In this document: positions 8,067-15,976 of the stretch, piece by piece
Numbering within the stretch: the stretch's first letter is position 1
How the letters are laid out: the number at the start of each line of letters is the position of its first letter
Assembly (NCBI GenBank): GCA_902564695.1
Contig: CACFCB010000012.1
Location: forward strand, 1-39,373
Direction of reading: 5' to 3'
From: an uncultured Prochlorococcus sp.
GTDB lineage: Bacteria; Cyanobacteriota; Cyanobacteriia; PCC-6307; Cyanobiaceae
DNA: 39,373 nucleotides
Program-made: the position numbers and the translations under genes
The notes under the pieces: generated by a model
Told to the model about the DNA's origin: nothing
What the model saw: the letters and a program-made list of their open reading frames with translations, nothing else
Databases searched by the model: none

Positions 8067-8883
8067 TTATATCTTTTGTAATTGAGGTCTATGTTTTTAT
8101 TATAATTACCAACAGTGTAAGAAATTTCTTTTATTTTATTATCTTTAAGCTTATTTAAATTAATTATGATATTTCAATATTCTCATGGGTATTAACTTTC
8201 TTCCTTATAAAAAATCAAAATCTAGTAATTAAAATTGCTTTTTGATGATTGGGCTTAAAAATATTAAGTAATTAATAAACTGTTTTGATTCTCCTGATAG
8301 TTGAAATGATTGATTCAGTTAAAAATCCCATAAAAATTTATTTTCTACTGGTTTATGCAATAATTCTTCCAGTCTAAGTTTTTCTGGAGTTTGGCAATAT
8401 AATGGTTTAAATTAAAAACTTTAGATTATATATTTTACTAATGAAATAAGACGTGTAATTTAAATCTTTTATTTTATTTGTATTAGTTATTAATAATGAT
8501 AAATCTATAAGAGAAAAAATATGCTTTTTGCTTATTAGATTTTGGTTGACATTGTTGATTTATCTTACACATAGTATATTGAAAACGTTGTTTTTCTAAC
8601 TTGAGTATTAATTTAAGTTGAATTATTTAATATTCAAGAGAATTGATAATGAAAATGTAACTATTTTCTACTAGACCCAAGATCTCAACTAGCATAATTA
8701 TATACAAATTTATACATTTATAAAGATGATTATTGAAAGAGATACAAGCGAAACTTTCTCTGAAGGGCTTAATCTTCTATTGAATACTCATGCAAATGAG
8801 CTAAGCCCTTAAAGGTTATGAAAAAGAAGTGAGATATAATACTAAAGCAATCCAAGTCGTAATCAGATTTATTTTTACATTAG
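8067..8883. other. Gene-poor AT-rich stretch of about 820 bp
   Basis: I see no convincing intact gene. It contains a 26-codon open minus-strand stretch without a start codon (about 8316-8407, ending ...KPVENKFLWDF) that reads like the tail of a lost protein gene, and a 28-codon plus ORF at 8726-8812 starting MIIERDTSETF just before the phosphofructokinase remnant, which could be part of that pseudogene. Overall this looks like eroding DNA. Confidence 0.5.
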
Positions 8884-9378
8884 GAAGAATCTGTTTCTAT
8901 CGAATTTGATGGAGAGAGAGGGGTTAAAAGGGCTTTAGAAAAACAATTAGAAAAAAATCAACACGCAGTTATTGTTTTAGGTGAATGAGCTGGTCAAGAC
9001 CTAATAAAAGGTTTTAATCAAGAAAAAGATGCCTCATGAAATATATTAAAAATGATATTGGTTTATTTCTTAAAGAACAAATACTCAACTCATTTACTAA
9101 AAGTGGTAAAGAAATATGAGTACGTTATCTTGATCGAAATTATCACATTAGATGTGTGAGAGCGATAGCTTCTGATTCAATTTTTTTTCTACCAATTAGC
9201 ATAGCAGTCTGTTCATGCCGCTATGGCAGGAAAAACTAATTTAGTTATTGGGTATTGGAATAATTTTTTCACACATGTTCCAATTTCTTTGGCAACTACT
9301 GAACGTCGTAACATAGATATTAAAGGTGCTCTTTGGAATGGAGTATTAAGCTAAAATCAACAATATCAGCTCTTGTAA
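8884..9378 (+). pseudogene. pfkA: Decayed C-terminal half of plant/cyanobacterial-type 6-phosphofructokinase
   Basis: Reading across two frames recovers a continuous match to the C-terminal half of group-III (plant and cyanobacterial) phosphofructokinases: HAVIVLGE then AGQDL, KDAS then NILKNDIGLFLKEQI, VRYLD.NYHIR, YQLA.QSVHAAMAGKTN and FTHVPISLATTERR. In-frame stops are TGA at 8986, 9037 and 9117 and TAG at 9202; two frameshifts lie in homopolymers (A-tract near 9046-9051 and T-tract 9181-9188). TGA 8986 and 9037 replace conserved glycines, one base change from GGA. The N-terminal ATP/F6P half cannot be recognised upstream. So the enzyme is lost. This agrees with the general view that Prochlorococcus lacks a normal glycolytic PFK, and the remnant shows an ancestor had one. 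Confidence 0.85.
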
Positions 9379-9640
9379 GTTTTGGGAATATTTCTTGGTT
9401 TGTTTGTAAATTTAACTCCCTTTACTTTACTAAAATTATTTTAATTATTTCAATATATACCCTAGGGATAATAAATCAATTTTTTAAAATCAAAAAATAT
9501 AGAACAACTGACAAATGAATATAAATATTCAATAATATAATTATGTTTAAAAATTATTATCAATCCGTTGGAATTAAGTAAAGTCATTATAATTTAAATT
9601 TTATACAAATAAAACTCTATAATCATATAATTATTATATA

Positions 9641-10939
9641 TTAACCAGCTTCTACTACGCTTTCATTGCTTGATATTACACTAATACATAAGGCCATTAC
9701 ACCAGATATTGCAGCCCTAGGTAATGTCATTATAGGATCAATGGCTAACAAAAGTAATAGAATAGGAGGTGCAGGTACTTGAAAGAACATTAGAGCTATA
9801 GCTATAGTAGGTACAACCGCCACACCATTTAATCCAGCGGATGAAATTCCAGTAACTACTCCTAAAATAATTATTTGTATCAAAACTAATGGGGAAAGTC
9901 TAACTTCATATAGGTTTAGAGCAAATACAATTGCAATGACATTGTAAACAACATTACCAAGTCTAGATATCAATAAGCTTAAAGAAGTAGATGCTTCAAC
10001 TTGACTAGATGCTCTGCCAATAAATTTTAATGTGTTAGTAATTGTTGGGTAGCAAGCCATACTCGAACCAGTAGATAAACCAACAATAAAAACTGAATCG
10101 GCTGGGTTGGTTTCAAGTAATTTTTTTTCTTCTTTTGAAGTATACCTTTTAATTATTAATCTCGAGATTCCTAAACATGCAACGGCTGAAACTAGAATGC
10201 AAATGGTTACATTTAATAGAGCTATTATTATTTCTGTATTAATGCTAGTAATAGCACCAGCAATTAAACATATCAAAAGAATTGGAGAAAGAAGTAACAG
10301 TTCATCCAAAATTTTTACCGAAAGTGAATTTATACTTCTAAGTAATGAAACTAATGGTTTTGAAACATCCTGAGGAATAATAGACAATCCATAACCAGCA
10401 AGTAATGATCCTGAGATAACTTTAAGAGTGTTGCTATTTGCAGCGTCAGATAATATATTTGAAGGAATTACTGATTGAAGCCAGGAGGTATTATTAGCAA
10501 GTGGATCTGCAATATCTGAAGAGAAAACAGTTAAATTAATATCTGTAATATCTAGCATAAACTTACCAATAGAAACCTTTCCGTCAGGAGATAGTATTCC
10601 TGGCTTCTGGTAAAGTGAAAGAGCTAGAGCAAGAATACTTGCAACAAACGTAAAAATAATTAGCGATAAAATTAGTTTTCTTGCAAAGAAGTTATTTTTA
10701 TTTGATTTATCTAATGTAAGAATAGAGTAAACTGAAATAATTACTGCTGTTAAAACTAGAGGTATAGCAGGATAAGAAATTAATTGAATTAATGTAAATC
10801 CCAGATCATTCAAGGATCTTGATATACCAGGTAAGAATGTACCTATTATTAAGCCTAGTGGAAAGATAATCAGTAAAAAATACTTAGGTTTTCTTAATGT
10901 AGTTAAAATACTACGAAAATTTGTGAATGAATTTGTCAT
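9641..10939 (-). CDS. Divergent SDF-family (dicarboxylate/amino acid:cation) symporter (432 aa)
   Basis: Inner-membrane secondary transporter of the DAACS/GltPh fold. Family signs: FPLGLIIGTFLP at the first helix, QSVIPSNI...NTLKVISGSLLAG, and a re-entrant HP1 equivalent STGSSMACYPT where typical members have an SSS motif. The sodium-binding NMDG motif of TM7 is replaced by RLGNV, and the TM8 substrate region is IDPIMTLPRA, so ion coupling or substrate differs from glutamate or C4-dicarboxylate carriers. ATG 10939 gives a 7-bp gap to the preceding gene; an in-frame ATG at 10963 would overlap it. It is the last gene of the Mrp-ComA operon, next to a periplasmic binding protein, so organic-anion or amino-acid uptake is likely. 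Confidence 0.8.
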   Translation of the reverse strand: MTNSFTNFRSILTTLRKPKYFLLIIFPLGLIIGTFLPGISRSLNDLGFTLIQLISYPAIPLVLTAVIISVYSILTLDKSNKNNFFARKLILSLIIFTFVASILALALSLYQKPGILSPDGKVSIGKFMLDITDINLTVFSSDIADPLANNTSWLQSVIPSNILSDAANSNTLKVISGSLLAGYGLSIIPQDVSKPLVSLLRSINSLSVKILDELLLLSPILLICLIAGAITSINTEIIIALLNVTICILVSAVACLGISRLIIKRYTSKEEKKLLETNPADSVFIVGLSTGSSMACYPTITNTLKFIGRASSQVEASTSLSLLISRLGNVVYNVIAIVFALNLYEVRLSPLVLIQIIILGVVTGISSAGLNGVAVVPTIAIALMFFQVPAPPILLLLLAIDPIMTLPRAAISGVMALCISVISSNESVVEAG

Positions 10940-10946
10940 TTTTAAT

Positions 10947-11795
10947 TTAGTTAATTGGCTCATAAAAAGAAGAATAATCTTTCATAATTTCACTATCTGT
11001 TTTTATTTCCTTTCTTTTCAAATAATAATCAAGAATATCTGATAAATATGTATTTGCCTCAGTTGATAGGAATATAGACTTTTGATCAATTATGTCATCA
11101 AATAAAATTGGAACATATTCGATTGATAAATTAGGCTTCTGATAAACAATTTTTTTTATCTCGGTAGCATCTCTATAAATTGCATCTACCTTTCCTTTTA
11201 ACAATGCATTTTTGCATTCAGCCCAATTTTTATAACCAATTTTTTCGGCATTGCTAAAAAGAGAATTAGCATAAGTGTCATAAGCTGATCTATCAATAAA
11301 ACCTATTTTCATCGATGAATTTAATAGCTCATTACCATAATTAGGATTATCAGGAGCAACTCCTAATGAATTAACAAACTTTCGGTTAGACAGAAGGGCG
11401 TGCCTAAAATTCATATATTCATGGGGATGAGCATCAGACATTCTTTTAAACGTTGTTCCTAATTTACCAATAGCCATATCAAAATCACCTGCACCAGATC
11501 TTTTTACTAAATTATTAAAGCTTGTTGAATCTCTATCAAATACAACTCTTACTCCAATTTCTTTTGCAAAGCCTTCAATGATATCAATATCGTAACCTTT
11601 TAGTTTTTTATCTTTAGGATCTAAATAATAAAAAGGAGGTGTTGTATAAGGTGGCAATCCAACATTTAAATAGCCACGTTGAATGATCTTGTCAATATAT
11701 ATATTTTCAGCAGCATATACTTTCTGATTGAGTTGAAATAGAAAAAAAAGAAAAAATATAAAAATAAAATTTCTTAACAAATAGAAAAATTTCAT
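10947..11795 (-). CDS. Periplasmic solute-binding protein, family 3 (about 282 aa)
   Basis: A signal peptide is clear: MKFFYLLRNF followed by a Phe/Ile-rich core and a cleavage site at VYA-AEN. The mature protein has the SBP_bac_3 pattern: IIQRGYLNVGL, PPFYYLDP...LKGYDIDIIEGFAKEIGV, FDMAIGKL, and KGKVDAIYRDATE, as in polar amino acid binding proteins. Such proteins normally deliver to an ABC permease, but none is adjacent; instead an SDF-type symporter follows by 7 bp. I chose ATG 11795, which puts the signal peptide at the N-terminus and avoids the overlap with the VOC gene given by an upstream start. Ligand unknown; amino acid or small organic acid. Confidence 0.85.
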   Translation of the reverse strand: MKFFYLLRNFIFIFFLFFLFQLNQKVYAAENIYIDKIIQRGYLNVGLPPYTTPPFYYLDPKDKKLKGYDIDIIEGFAKEIGVRVVFDRDSTSFNNLVKRSGAGDFDMAIGKLGTTFKRMSDAHPHEYMNFRHALLSNRKFVNSLGVAPDNPNYGNELLNSSMKIGFIDRSAYDTYANSLFSNAEKIGYKNWAECKNALLKGKVDAIYRDATEIKKIVYQKPNLSIEYVPILFDDIIDQKSIFLSTEANTYLSDILDYYLKRKEIKTDSEIMKDYSSFYEPIN

Positions 11796-11802
11796 AAATA
11801 AA

Positions 11803-12234
11803 TTAAAAAGGAAATTTAAGTTTTGTATAATATTTAAACTCAACAAAATTTTGAGATGGATCTATTAAAGAGAAAGTCATGTGTTCATCTTTTCTACCTT
11901 TAAATCTATAATCTAATTTACTATATATACTTTTAATATTATAGGCAAGTGATTTTTCATACATCGCCTCAATTAGTTCTTGACTTAAAAATGTTAGACC
12001 AAAATGATTTGGATAAAAACTAGCAGAAGTTGAAAAATCATTGTTTTTGGTCAAATGTGTTACAAGTTGGATATTTAATATCCCAAAGGTAATTCTGTCA
12101 TTAAGTTCTCTAAAGACTGTGGCCCCAATGCAATTACAATAAAAATCTTTTGAATCGGCTAAATTATAACTTTTTATTGCAATATGTACTAAATAACCAT
12201 GATCTATAGTGGGTTGCAGATTTATATCATTCAT
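11803..12234 (-). CDS. VOC-fold (glyoxalase/dioxygenase superfamily) protein (143 aa)
   Basis: Single vicinal-oxygen-chelate unit pair: start LVHIAIKSYNLADSKDFY is the typical first beta-alpha of VOC proteins, with H17 as first metal-ligand candidate, H77 (NHFGLTF) and E132 (NFVEFKYY) as the others. The second ligand position is not obvious. Residues 118-134 (HMTFSLIDPSQNFVEFK) match the usual C-terminal substrate/metal strand. It overlaps the 3' end of the ComA-family gene by 8 bp, so translation is coupled. Reaction unknown; lyase, isomerase or dioxygenase activity are all possible in this superfamily. Confidence 0.8.
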   Translation of the reverse strand: MNDINLQPTIDHGYLVHIAIKSYNLADSKDFYCNCIGATVFRELNDRITFGILNIQLVTHLTKNNDFSTSASFYPNHFGLTFLSQELIEAMYEKSLAYNIKSIYSKLDYRFKGRKDEHMTFSLIDPSQNFVEFKYYTKLKFPF

Positions 12235-12952
12235 TTACTAATAAGGTGTCTGATCTAAGTTTGTTACGCAATGCATGAACAGGCAATATGTTTTGAAGAC
12301 TTATGTTTCCTAAATTAACTTTTGAACCATAATGATTTATTAAATAAGATTGAATTTTTTTTGTTGGCGCTTCAAAAAGTATCTTATTTAAATCTATTTC
12401 TAATAAGAGATTATTTATAATATCTTTTTTCAAAGTACCATCTTGATTGGCAATACCTGCTGTTCCAGATTCTCTGGTCTCTAAAATTACAAATTTTGCT
12501 CCTGCCTTTAAAGAAGATAATGATTGATTTATCCAATCCTTTGAAGTTAGCAAGGGAAATTTTATGTCATTTTTTCTGCCTACCTCACTCATCACGTTGA
12601 AATCCTCAGAATATTCTGTTACAAGTTCATAATATTCTTGATCGGGTATATCAATAGTACCTCTACTTAACTCAACCCATTTTAGATTATGAGATTTTAG
12701 ATATTCTTTAAAAGTTAATAGTTTATTTTTATTATAAAAATATTCAAACATAGTTCCACCTAGAATTGGGATAATCTCATTTTTTTCACAAAAAGCTTTT
12801 TTTTTCTCAAATTCAGGATCAATTAATGAACTACCCCAACCAAATTTGTATATATCAATTATTTTAGAATAAGTGCTTAAATAATACTTAACTATTTCAA
12901 ATGGTGTGCTTGCGTCTAAAATATGGTTGATAGATTTCATTATACGATTCAT
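12227..12952 (-). CDS. Phosphosulfolactate synthase (ComA/HSA32) family protein (241 aa)
   Basis: TIM-barrel family whose founding member ComA adds sulfite to phosphoenolpyruvate to give phosphosulfolactate, the first step of coenzyme M or sulfolactate synthesis; plant relatives are the heat-stress protein HSA32. Conserved blocks present: DASTPFE, KFGWGSSL (about 36-43), ILGGTMFE (63-70), VELSRGTIDIP (93-103), MSEVGRK (121-127), ILETRESG (156-163), LFEAP (192-196) and VNLGNIS. All expected acidic and basic active-site positions look kept, so an active enzyme is plausible. The frame opens at a TTG at 12985; ATG 12952 is taken as start. No ComB phosphatase or ComC dehydrogenase is in the window, so the product's fate is unknown. 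Confidence 0.85.
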   Translation of the reverse strand: MNRIMKSINHILDASTPFEIVKYYLSTYSKIIDIYKFGWGSSLIDPEFEKKKAFCEKNEIIPILGGTMFEYFYNKNKLLTFKEYLKSHNLKWVELSRGTIDIPDQEYYELVTEYSEDFNVMSEVGRKNDIKFPLLTSKDWINQSLSSLKAGAKFVILETRESGTAGIANQDGTLKKDIINNLLLEIDLNKILFEAPTKKIQSYLINHYGSKVNLGNISLQNILPVHALRNKLRSDTLLVNE

Positions 12953-13003
12953 TATATTTTTAAAGCTTAATTCATTAGTTTGCAAATTTCAATATTATTT
13001 AGT

Positions 13004-13756
13004 TTATTTATCTGACCCTTGTATCTTTTGATTGTAATTATTATCCATGTCCACTATGTTTGCAGTAAGTAAGGCAATACATAAGATACCTAAAATACCA
13101 AATACTGTAGATACTAATTTCCCTAAAACACTTACAGGAGTAACATCACCATAACCAATAGTTGTAACACTAACTACTGAAAACCATAGAGATCGTATTA
13201 TAGAACCAAAATGCTGAGGATCATTGTTTTTCTCAATTACGTACATTGTAGAGGCAAATAGGTACGTCAATATAGAAAGTATTCCAATTGGGAAAAAAGT
13301 TCTGGTAGGATTTGAAAGAAATATAAAAGCTAATCTTTTCATTGCTACTCTTAGTTTTGAATCATAAATATTGAAAATAGTTTTGAGGATATATGCTGTA
13401 ATTACCAAAGGTGATTCGTTATTAAAATAACCTGTTGTTAATAATAAAATAGATGAGAAATCAAAGAAACATCTTGGTTTAAAAAAAATAAAAATTAGTG
13501 ATTTAATTTTATAATCATTTTTAGACCAAGTATTGATAATCTTACCTATATAATCAGAAAGGAAAAACAACTCAATTAAATTAAGAAAGAAATCTAATAA
13601 AAGTGTGGTTTGATTATTAATTAAAGTTGATTCAGTACTGACTGCAATTTCAATGAATAATAAAATAGTTACAAAATAAACTATATAATTATAATTCTTG
13701 CCTGGTAAAGAATCTAAATAATCACCAAAATACCATTGATCACTATATTTATACAT
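13004..13756 (-). CDS. Voltage-gated-like K+ channel, no RCK domain (250 aa)
   Basis: Six-helix inner-membrane ion channel. The selectivity filter TTIGYGD (residues 198-204) is the exact K+ channel signature, preceded by the pore helix SLWFSVVSVT and followed by the last helix LVSTVFGILGILCIALLTAN. Residues 24-145 form four helices of voltage-sensor type, but the S4-like segment has few regularly spaced basic residues (LRVAMKR), so voltage sensing is doubtful. The cytosolic tail is about 18 residues, lacking RCK or cNMP domains. It starts 2 bp after mrpB, so it should be made together with the Mrp antiporter, giving a K+ path that could balance charge during Na+/H+ exchange (inference). Confidence 0.92.
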   Translation of the reverse strand: MYKYSDQWYFGDYLDSLPGKNYNYIVYFVTILLFIEIAVSTESTLINNQTTLLLDFFLNLIELFFLSDYIGKIINTWSKNDYKIKSLIFIFFKPRCFFDFSSILLLTTGYFNNESPLVITAYILKTIFNIYDSKLRVAMKRLAFIFLSNPTRTFFPIGILSILTYLFASTMYVIEKNNDPQHFGSIIRSLWFSVVSVTTIGYGDVTPVSVLGKLVSTVFGILGILCIALLTANIVDMDNNYNQKIQGSDK

Positions 13757-13758
13757 AA

Positions 13759-14460
13759 TTATAAAATACCGCGCTTAATTATAAAAAGTCTTATAATTGA
13801 CCATGTACCTACAGTCACTTTAAGTGCACAAATAATATTAAGAATGGGTATTATTAAATTCTGTGGAAGATAAATAAATGAAAATAAAGAAGAATAAGAA
13901 GCAAAGCTAATTATAGATAAGAGTATAAAAGCAATCACGGCTATCTTTTCTATACTTATAATTTCATAATTGGAATAAATTCTTTCCAATCTACTTAGAC
14001 GACCAGTAATCATTAGCAGAGTAATAGATGTAGCGCCTGCGACTCCTGAAGCAAACCCACCACCGGGAGACAAATGACCTCTAATCGCTAATTCGAAGCA
14101 CAAAAATGAGGATAATAATGCAGCAAAATCTAATAATGAAATTAATGTTGGATCCTTAATAGCTATTAAGGATTTTTCAGATTTCTCATGAGCTAATAAA
14201 ATTTTCACTCCTAATCCTGCAATCGTGAAAACAGTTACTTCACCAATTGTGTCGAAGAGTCTGGTCCCGAGGATTACAGAGGTTACTGTATTTGGTATTA
14301 AGGTTTTTTCTGATAAATAATTTACTATTTCTTCAGTATTCCTGACTTCTATTTCATTATTAGAAAATAGAAGAACAATCATTACAGAGGCGATTGCAGA
14401 TAAATATAATAGCGATTTTATAAATTCATATCTGTAAACCTTTTTTATAGTATTAGTCAT
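13759..14460 (-). CDS. mrpB: Mrp antiporter subunit B, with MbhE-like N-terminal part (233 aa)
   Basis: Membrane subunit of a multisubunit Na+(K+)/H+ antiporter. The C-terminal half has the MnhB domain with its Gly-rich motif RGHLSPGGGFASG (around residues 125-138). The N-terminal half contains FDTIGEVTVFTIAGLGVKIL, the motif of MbhE or the very end of long MrpA proteins. The protein is therefore longer than typical MrpB (about 140 aa) and seems to be a fusion of MbhE and MnhB, as in other cyanobacterial-type Mrp systems. It overlaps mrpA by 4 bp (ATGA) and is followed 2 bp later by the K+ channel gene. Confidence 0.9.
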   Translation of the reverse strand: MTNTIKKVYRYEFIKSLLYLSAIASVMIVLLFSNNEIEVRNTEEIVNYLSEKTLIPNTVTSVILGTRLFDTIGEVTVFTIAGLGVKILLAHEKSEKSLIAIKDPTLISLLDFAALLSSFLCFELAIRGHLSPGGGFASGVAGATSITLLMITGRLSRLERIYSNYEIISIEKIAVIAFILLSIISFASYSSLFSFIYLPQNLIIPILNIICALKVTVGTWSIIRLFIIKRGIL

Positions 14461-14981
14461 GTGTTTATAATATTTATAGATAAATTTTTAATAGTATTAG
14501 TTGCCAGTAATTCTTCTCTTAGTATAGGAGATTCCACTAATAAGTCATTACCTATTATGGCTGCATGTGGAGAACCATTTAGAACGTTAGTGTTATCCCA
14601 ATCGACATTTCCAGAATGAATTGTATTTATAACTTTAACTTGCTTGAAAACTATATTAAAGTTCAACTCTGAAAATAAAAGATGTAAGTCATTTTCCAAT
14701 GACTTATTTATTGTATTATCATTTTCTACTAAAATTATTACAGAATAACAACCTTTTATCGCAATTATATACAGAAGTGTTGATAGTAGTGTTCCAACAA
14801 GTACTTCTGTGAGTGCGACATCAGGGGCTCCAAGAAGTGAATAAATTAAAGCAGCAGTGGAACCCAAAAATGATCTATAAATTAATCCTTGTATTGGTGA
14901 TTGATTTTTGATTAACAATATACCAATTATTGGTAATAGAAGCTCAAAAGGTAATAAGGTAGCAATTTGAATATTAGTCAT
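14457..14981 (-). CDS. mrpA: Short-type Mrp antiporter subunit A (DUF4040/MbhD domain, 174 aa)
   Basis: Contains the motif GAPDVALTEVLVGTLLSTLLY, hallmark of the C-terminal domain of MrpA/MnhA (MbhD, DUF4040). The large NuoL-like N-terminal region of full-length MrpA is absent, as in cyanobacterial mrp operons of order C-D-E-F-G-A-B. About three membrane helices (residues 5-75) are followed by a soluble tail of about 100 residues that I do not recognise. Overlaps of 4 bp on both sides (with mrpG and mrpB) show tight translational coupling. Confidence 0.88.
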   Translation of the reverse strand: MTNIQIATLLPFELLLPIIGILLIKNQSPIQGLIYRSFLGSTAALIYSLLGAPDVALTEVLVGTLLSTLLYIIAIKGCYSVIILVENDNTINKSLENDLHLLFSELNFNIVFKQVKVINTIHSGNVDWDNTNVLNGSPHAAIIGNDLLVESPILREELLATNTIKNLSINIINT

Positions 14982-15247
14982 GATTTATCTGATAATGAGC
15001 CCAGTAAATAACCAACTACAGTATTCCAAATTGCTAGAGAAAATATTGAAATTAGAAAGATTGGCCATTTATTTGGTGCCCTAATTAAAAAGGATAAAAG
15101 AATAATAATAGAACCAACCGTATCTGAAACAGTCAGAGTATGTAATTTATATAATAGATTATTGTTATGTGTTAACAATGGAGTTGTTCCCCAAAGCCAT
15201 AAAAACAAGCCAATAAATGCTAAAAGGTATGAAAATGATTGTTGCAT
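14978..15247 (-). CDS. mrpG: Mrp antiporter subunit G (89 aa)
   Basis: Small three-helix MnhG/PhaG subunit; the motif LLYKLHTLTVSDTVGSIIILL corresponds to the family's RLHaLTkaDTlG signature. ATG 15247 leaves 1 bp to mrpF; an in-frame ATG at 15268 would add seven residues and overlap mrpF by 20 bp, and I cannot exclude it. The gene overlaps mrpA by 4 bp. Confidence 0.87.
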   Translation of the reverse strand: MQQSFSYLLAFIGLFLWLWGTTPLLTHNNNLLYKLHTLTVSDTVGSIIILLSFLIRAPNKWPIFLISIFSLAIWNTVVGYLLGSLSDKS

Positions 15248-15248
15248 C

Positions 15249-15560
15249 TTAATTTCTATTAGTACCATATAAAAGTGTTAATGTAATCAAACCTGCATCT
15301 CCTACTATTAAAATAGTTGTCCCTATTGATCCAATAGACCAGTCGCCAATGAACACAGCATAAGATATAATTAATATCGCTATCTTAGATCCAAAACTTG
15401 ATGATGCAGCTATTTGTGTGAGGATTTTATTAGAATTAGTTATTGAAATCATAGGCATTAAGGAACAAATCAACATTGTGTAAATAATTAATAAATCAAA
15501 ATTATTTAACTCATTAGTTTTAAATGCAGTTACTAAAAATGTGAATAGGTCTGTATACAT
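15249..15560 (-). CDS. mrpF: Mrp antiporter subunit F (103 aa)
   Basis: Three predicted membrane helices and length fit MnhF/PhaF; the helix ending GTTILIVGDAGLITLTLLYG corresponds to the family's C-terminal helix. Divergent in the middle: the usual R-x2-D-R-VVALD loop is replaced by SNKILTQIAASSSFGSK, so identity rests partly on position between mrpE and mrpG. It starts 2 bp after mrpE. Confidence 0.8.
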   Translation of the reverse strand: MYTDLFTFLVTAFKTNELNNFDLLIIYTMLICSLMPMISITNSNKILTQIAASSSFGSKIAILIISYAVFIGDWSIGSIGTTILIVGDAGLITLTLLYGTNRN

Positions 15561-15562
15561 AA

Positions 15563-15976
15563 TTAATTTTCCTTTGTTTCCTTAACAATGTGTACTCTCC
15601 ATGTTTTTTTATCAGCTCTGCGTGTTACAAGACTCAATGGTGTAATTGTAATTCTTAGCAAATCTATAAAATTAATAAAATGAGAACCAGTTGATTTAAC
15701 AACTGATTCTTGCTCAATAAATAAGTCAGAAGGATTTTTAATCAAAATCAAATCTATTGTTTCCTTGAGTGCTTGAGGCACAATCATTATAGTAATAAAA
15801 ATTTCTTTAGTTAATAAAAATAAGTCAATTTTTTCAAACTTTCCAATAGGAATCATGGATGAAATGATTAAACCTATTAACATATTCAAATAACTAAAAT
15901 TTGAAGTAATAAGTGACCAAACAAATGTTCGGAAAGCAATTGTAATAAAGTATTTTATGTAACGAGTAATAGTCAT
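15563..15976 (-). CDS. mrpE: Mrp antiporter subunit E (137 aa)
   Basis: MnhE family: N-terminal membrane helices, then a soluble C-terminal part with the conserved ITITPLSLVTRRADKKTWRV, equivalent to the family's TLTPGTLT...VH block. Needed in characterised Mrp complexes for assembly. Its ATG overlaps the mrpD stop by 4 bp. Confidence 0.87.
   Translation of the reverse strand: MTITRYIKYFITIAFRTFVWSLITSNFSYLNMLIGLIISSMIPIGKFEKIDLFLLTKEIFITIMIVPQALKETIDLILIKNPSDLFIEQESVVKSTGSHFINFIDLLRITITPLSLVTRRADKKTWRVHIVKETKEN

Noticed and set aside
7964-8158. Plus-strand 64-codon frame in the gap after 7.9 kb
   Set aside because: Its translation is a Phe/Ile/Leu-rich string typical of antisense AT-rich DNA, and it lies opposite the acidic 56-codon minus-strand gene at 7896-8066, which looks much more genuine.
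8884-9378. TGA read as glycine (stop-codon recoding) in the PFK frame
   Set aside because: Two TGAs fall on conserved glycines, but a third TGA, a TAG and two frameshifts show simple decay, and other genes in the window use GGA/GGT for Gly and end normally, including with TAG and TAA.
9333-9518. Plus-strand 61-codon frame
   Set aside because: It starts within the phosphofructokinase remnant in another frame and has no protein-like pattern of its own.
10107-10373. Plus-strand 88-codon frame inside the symporter gene
   Set aside because: Antisense to a well-supported gene; shadow frame.
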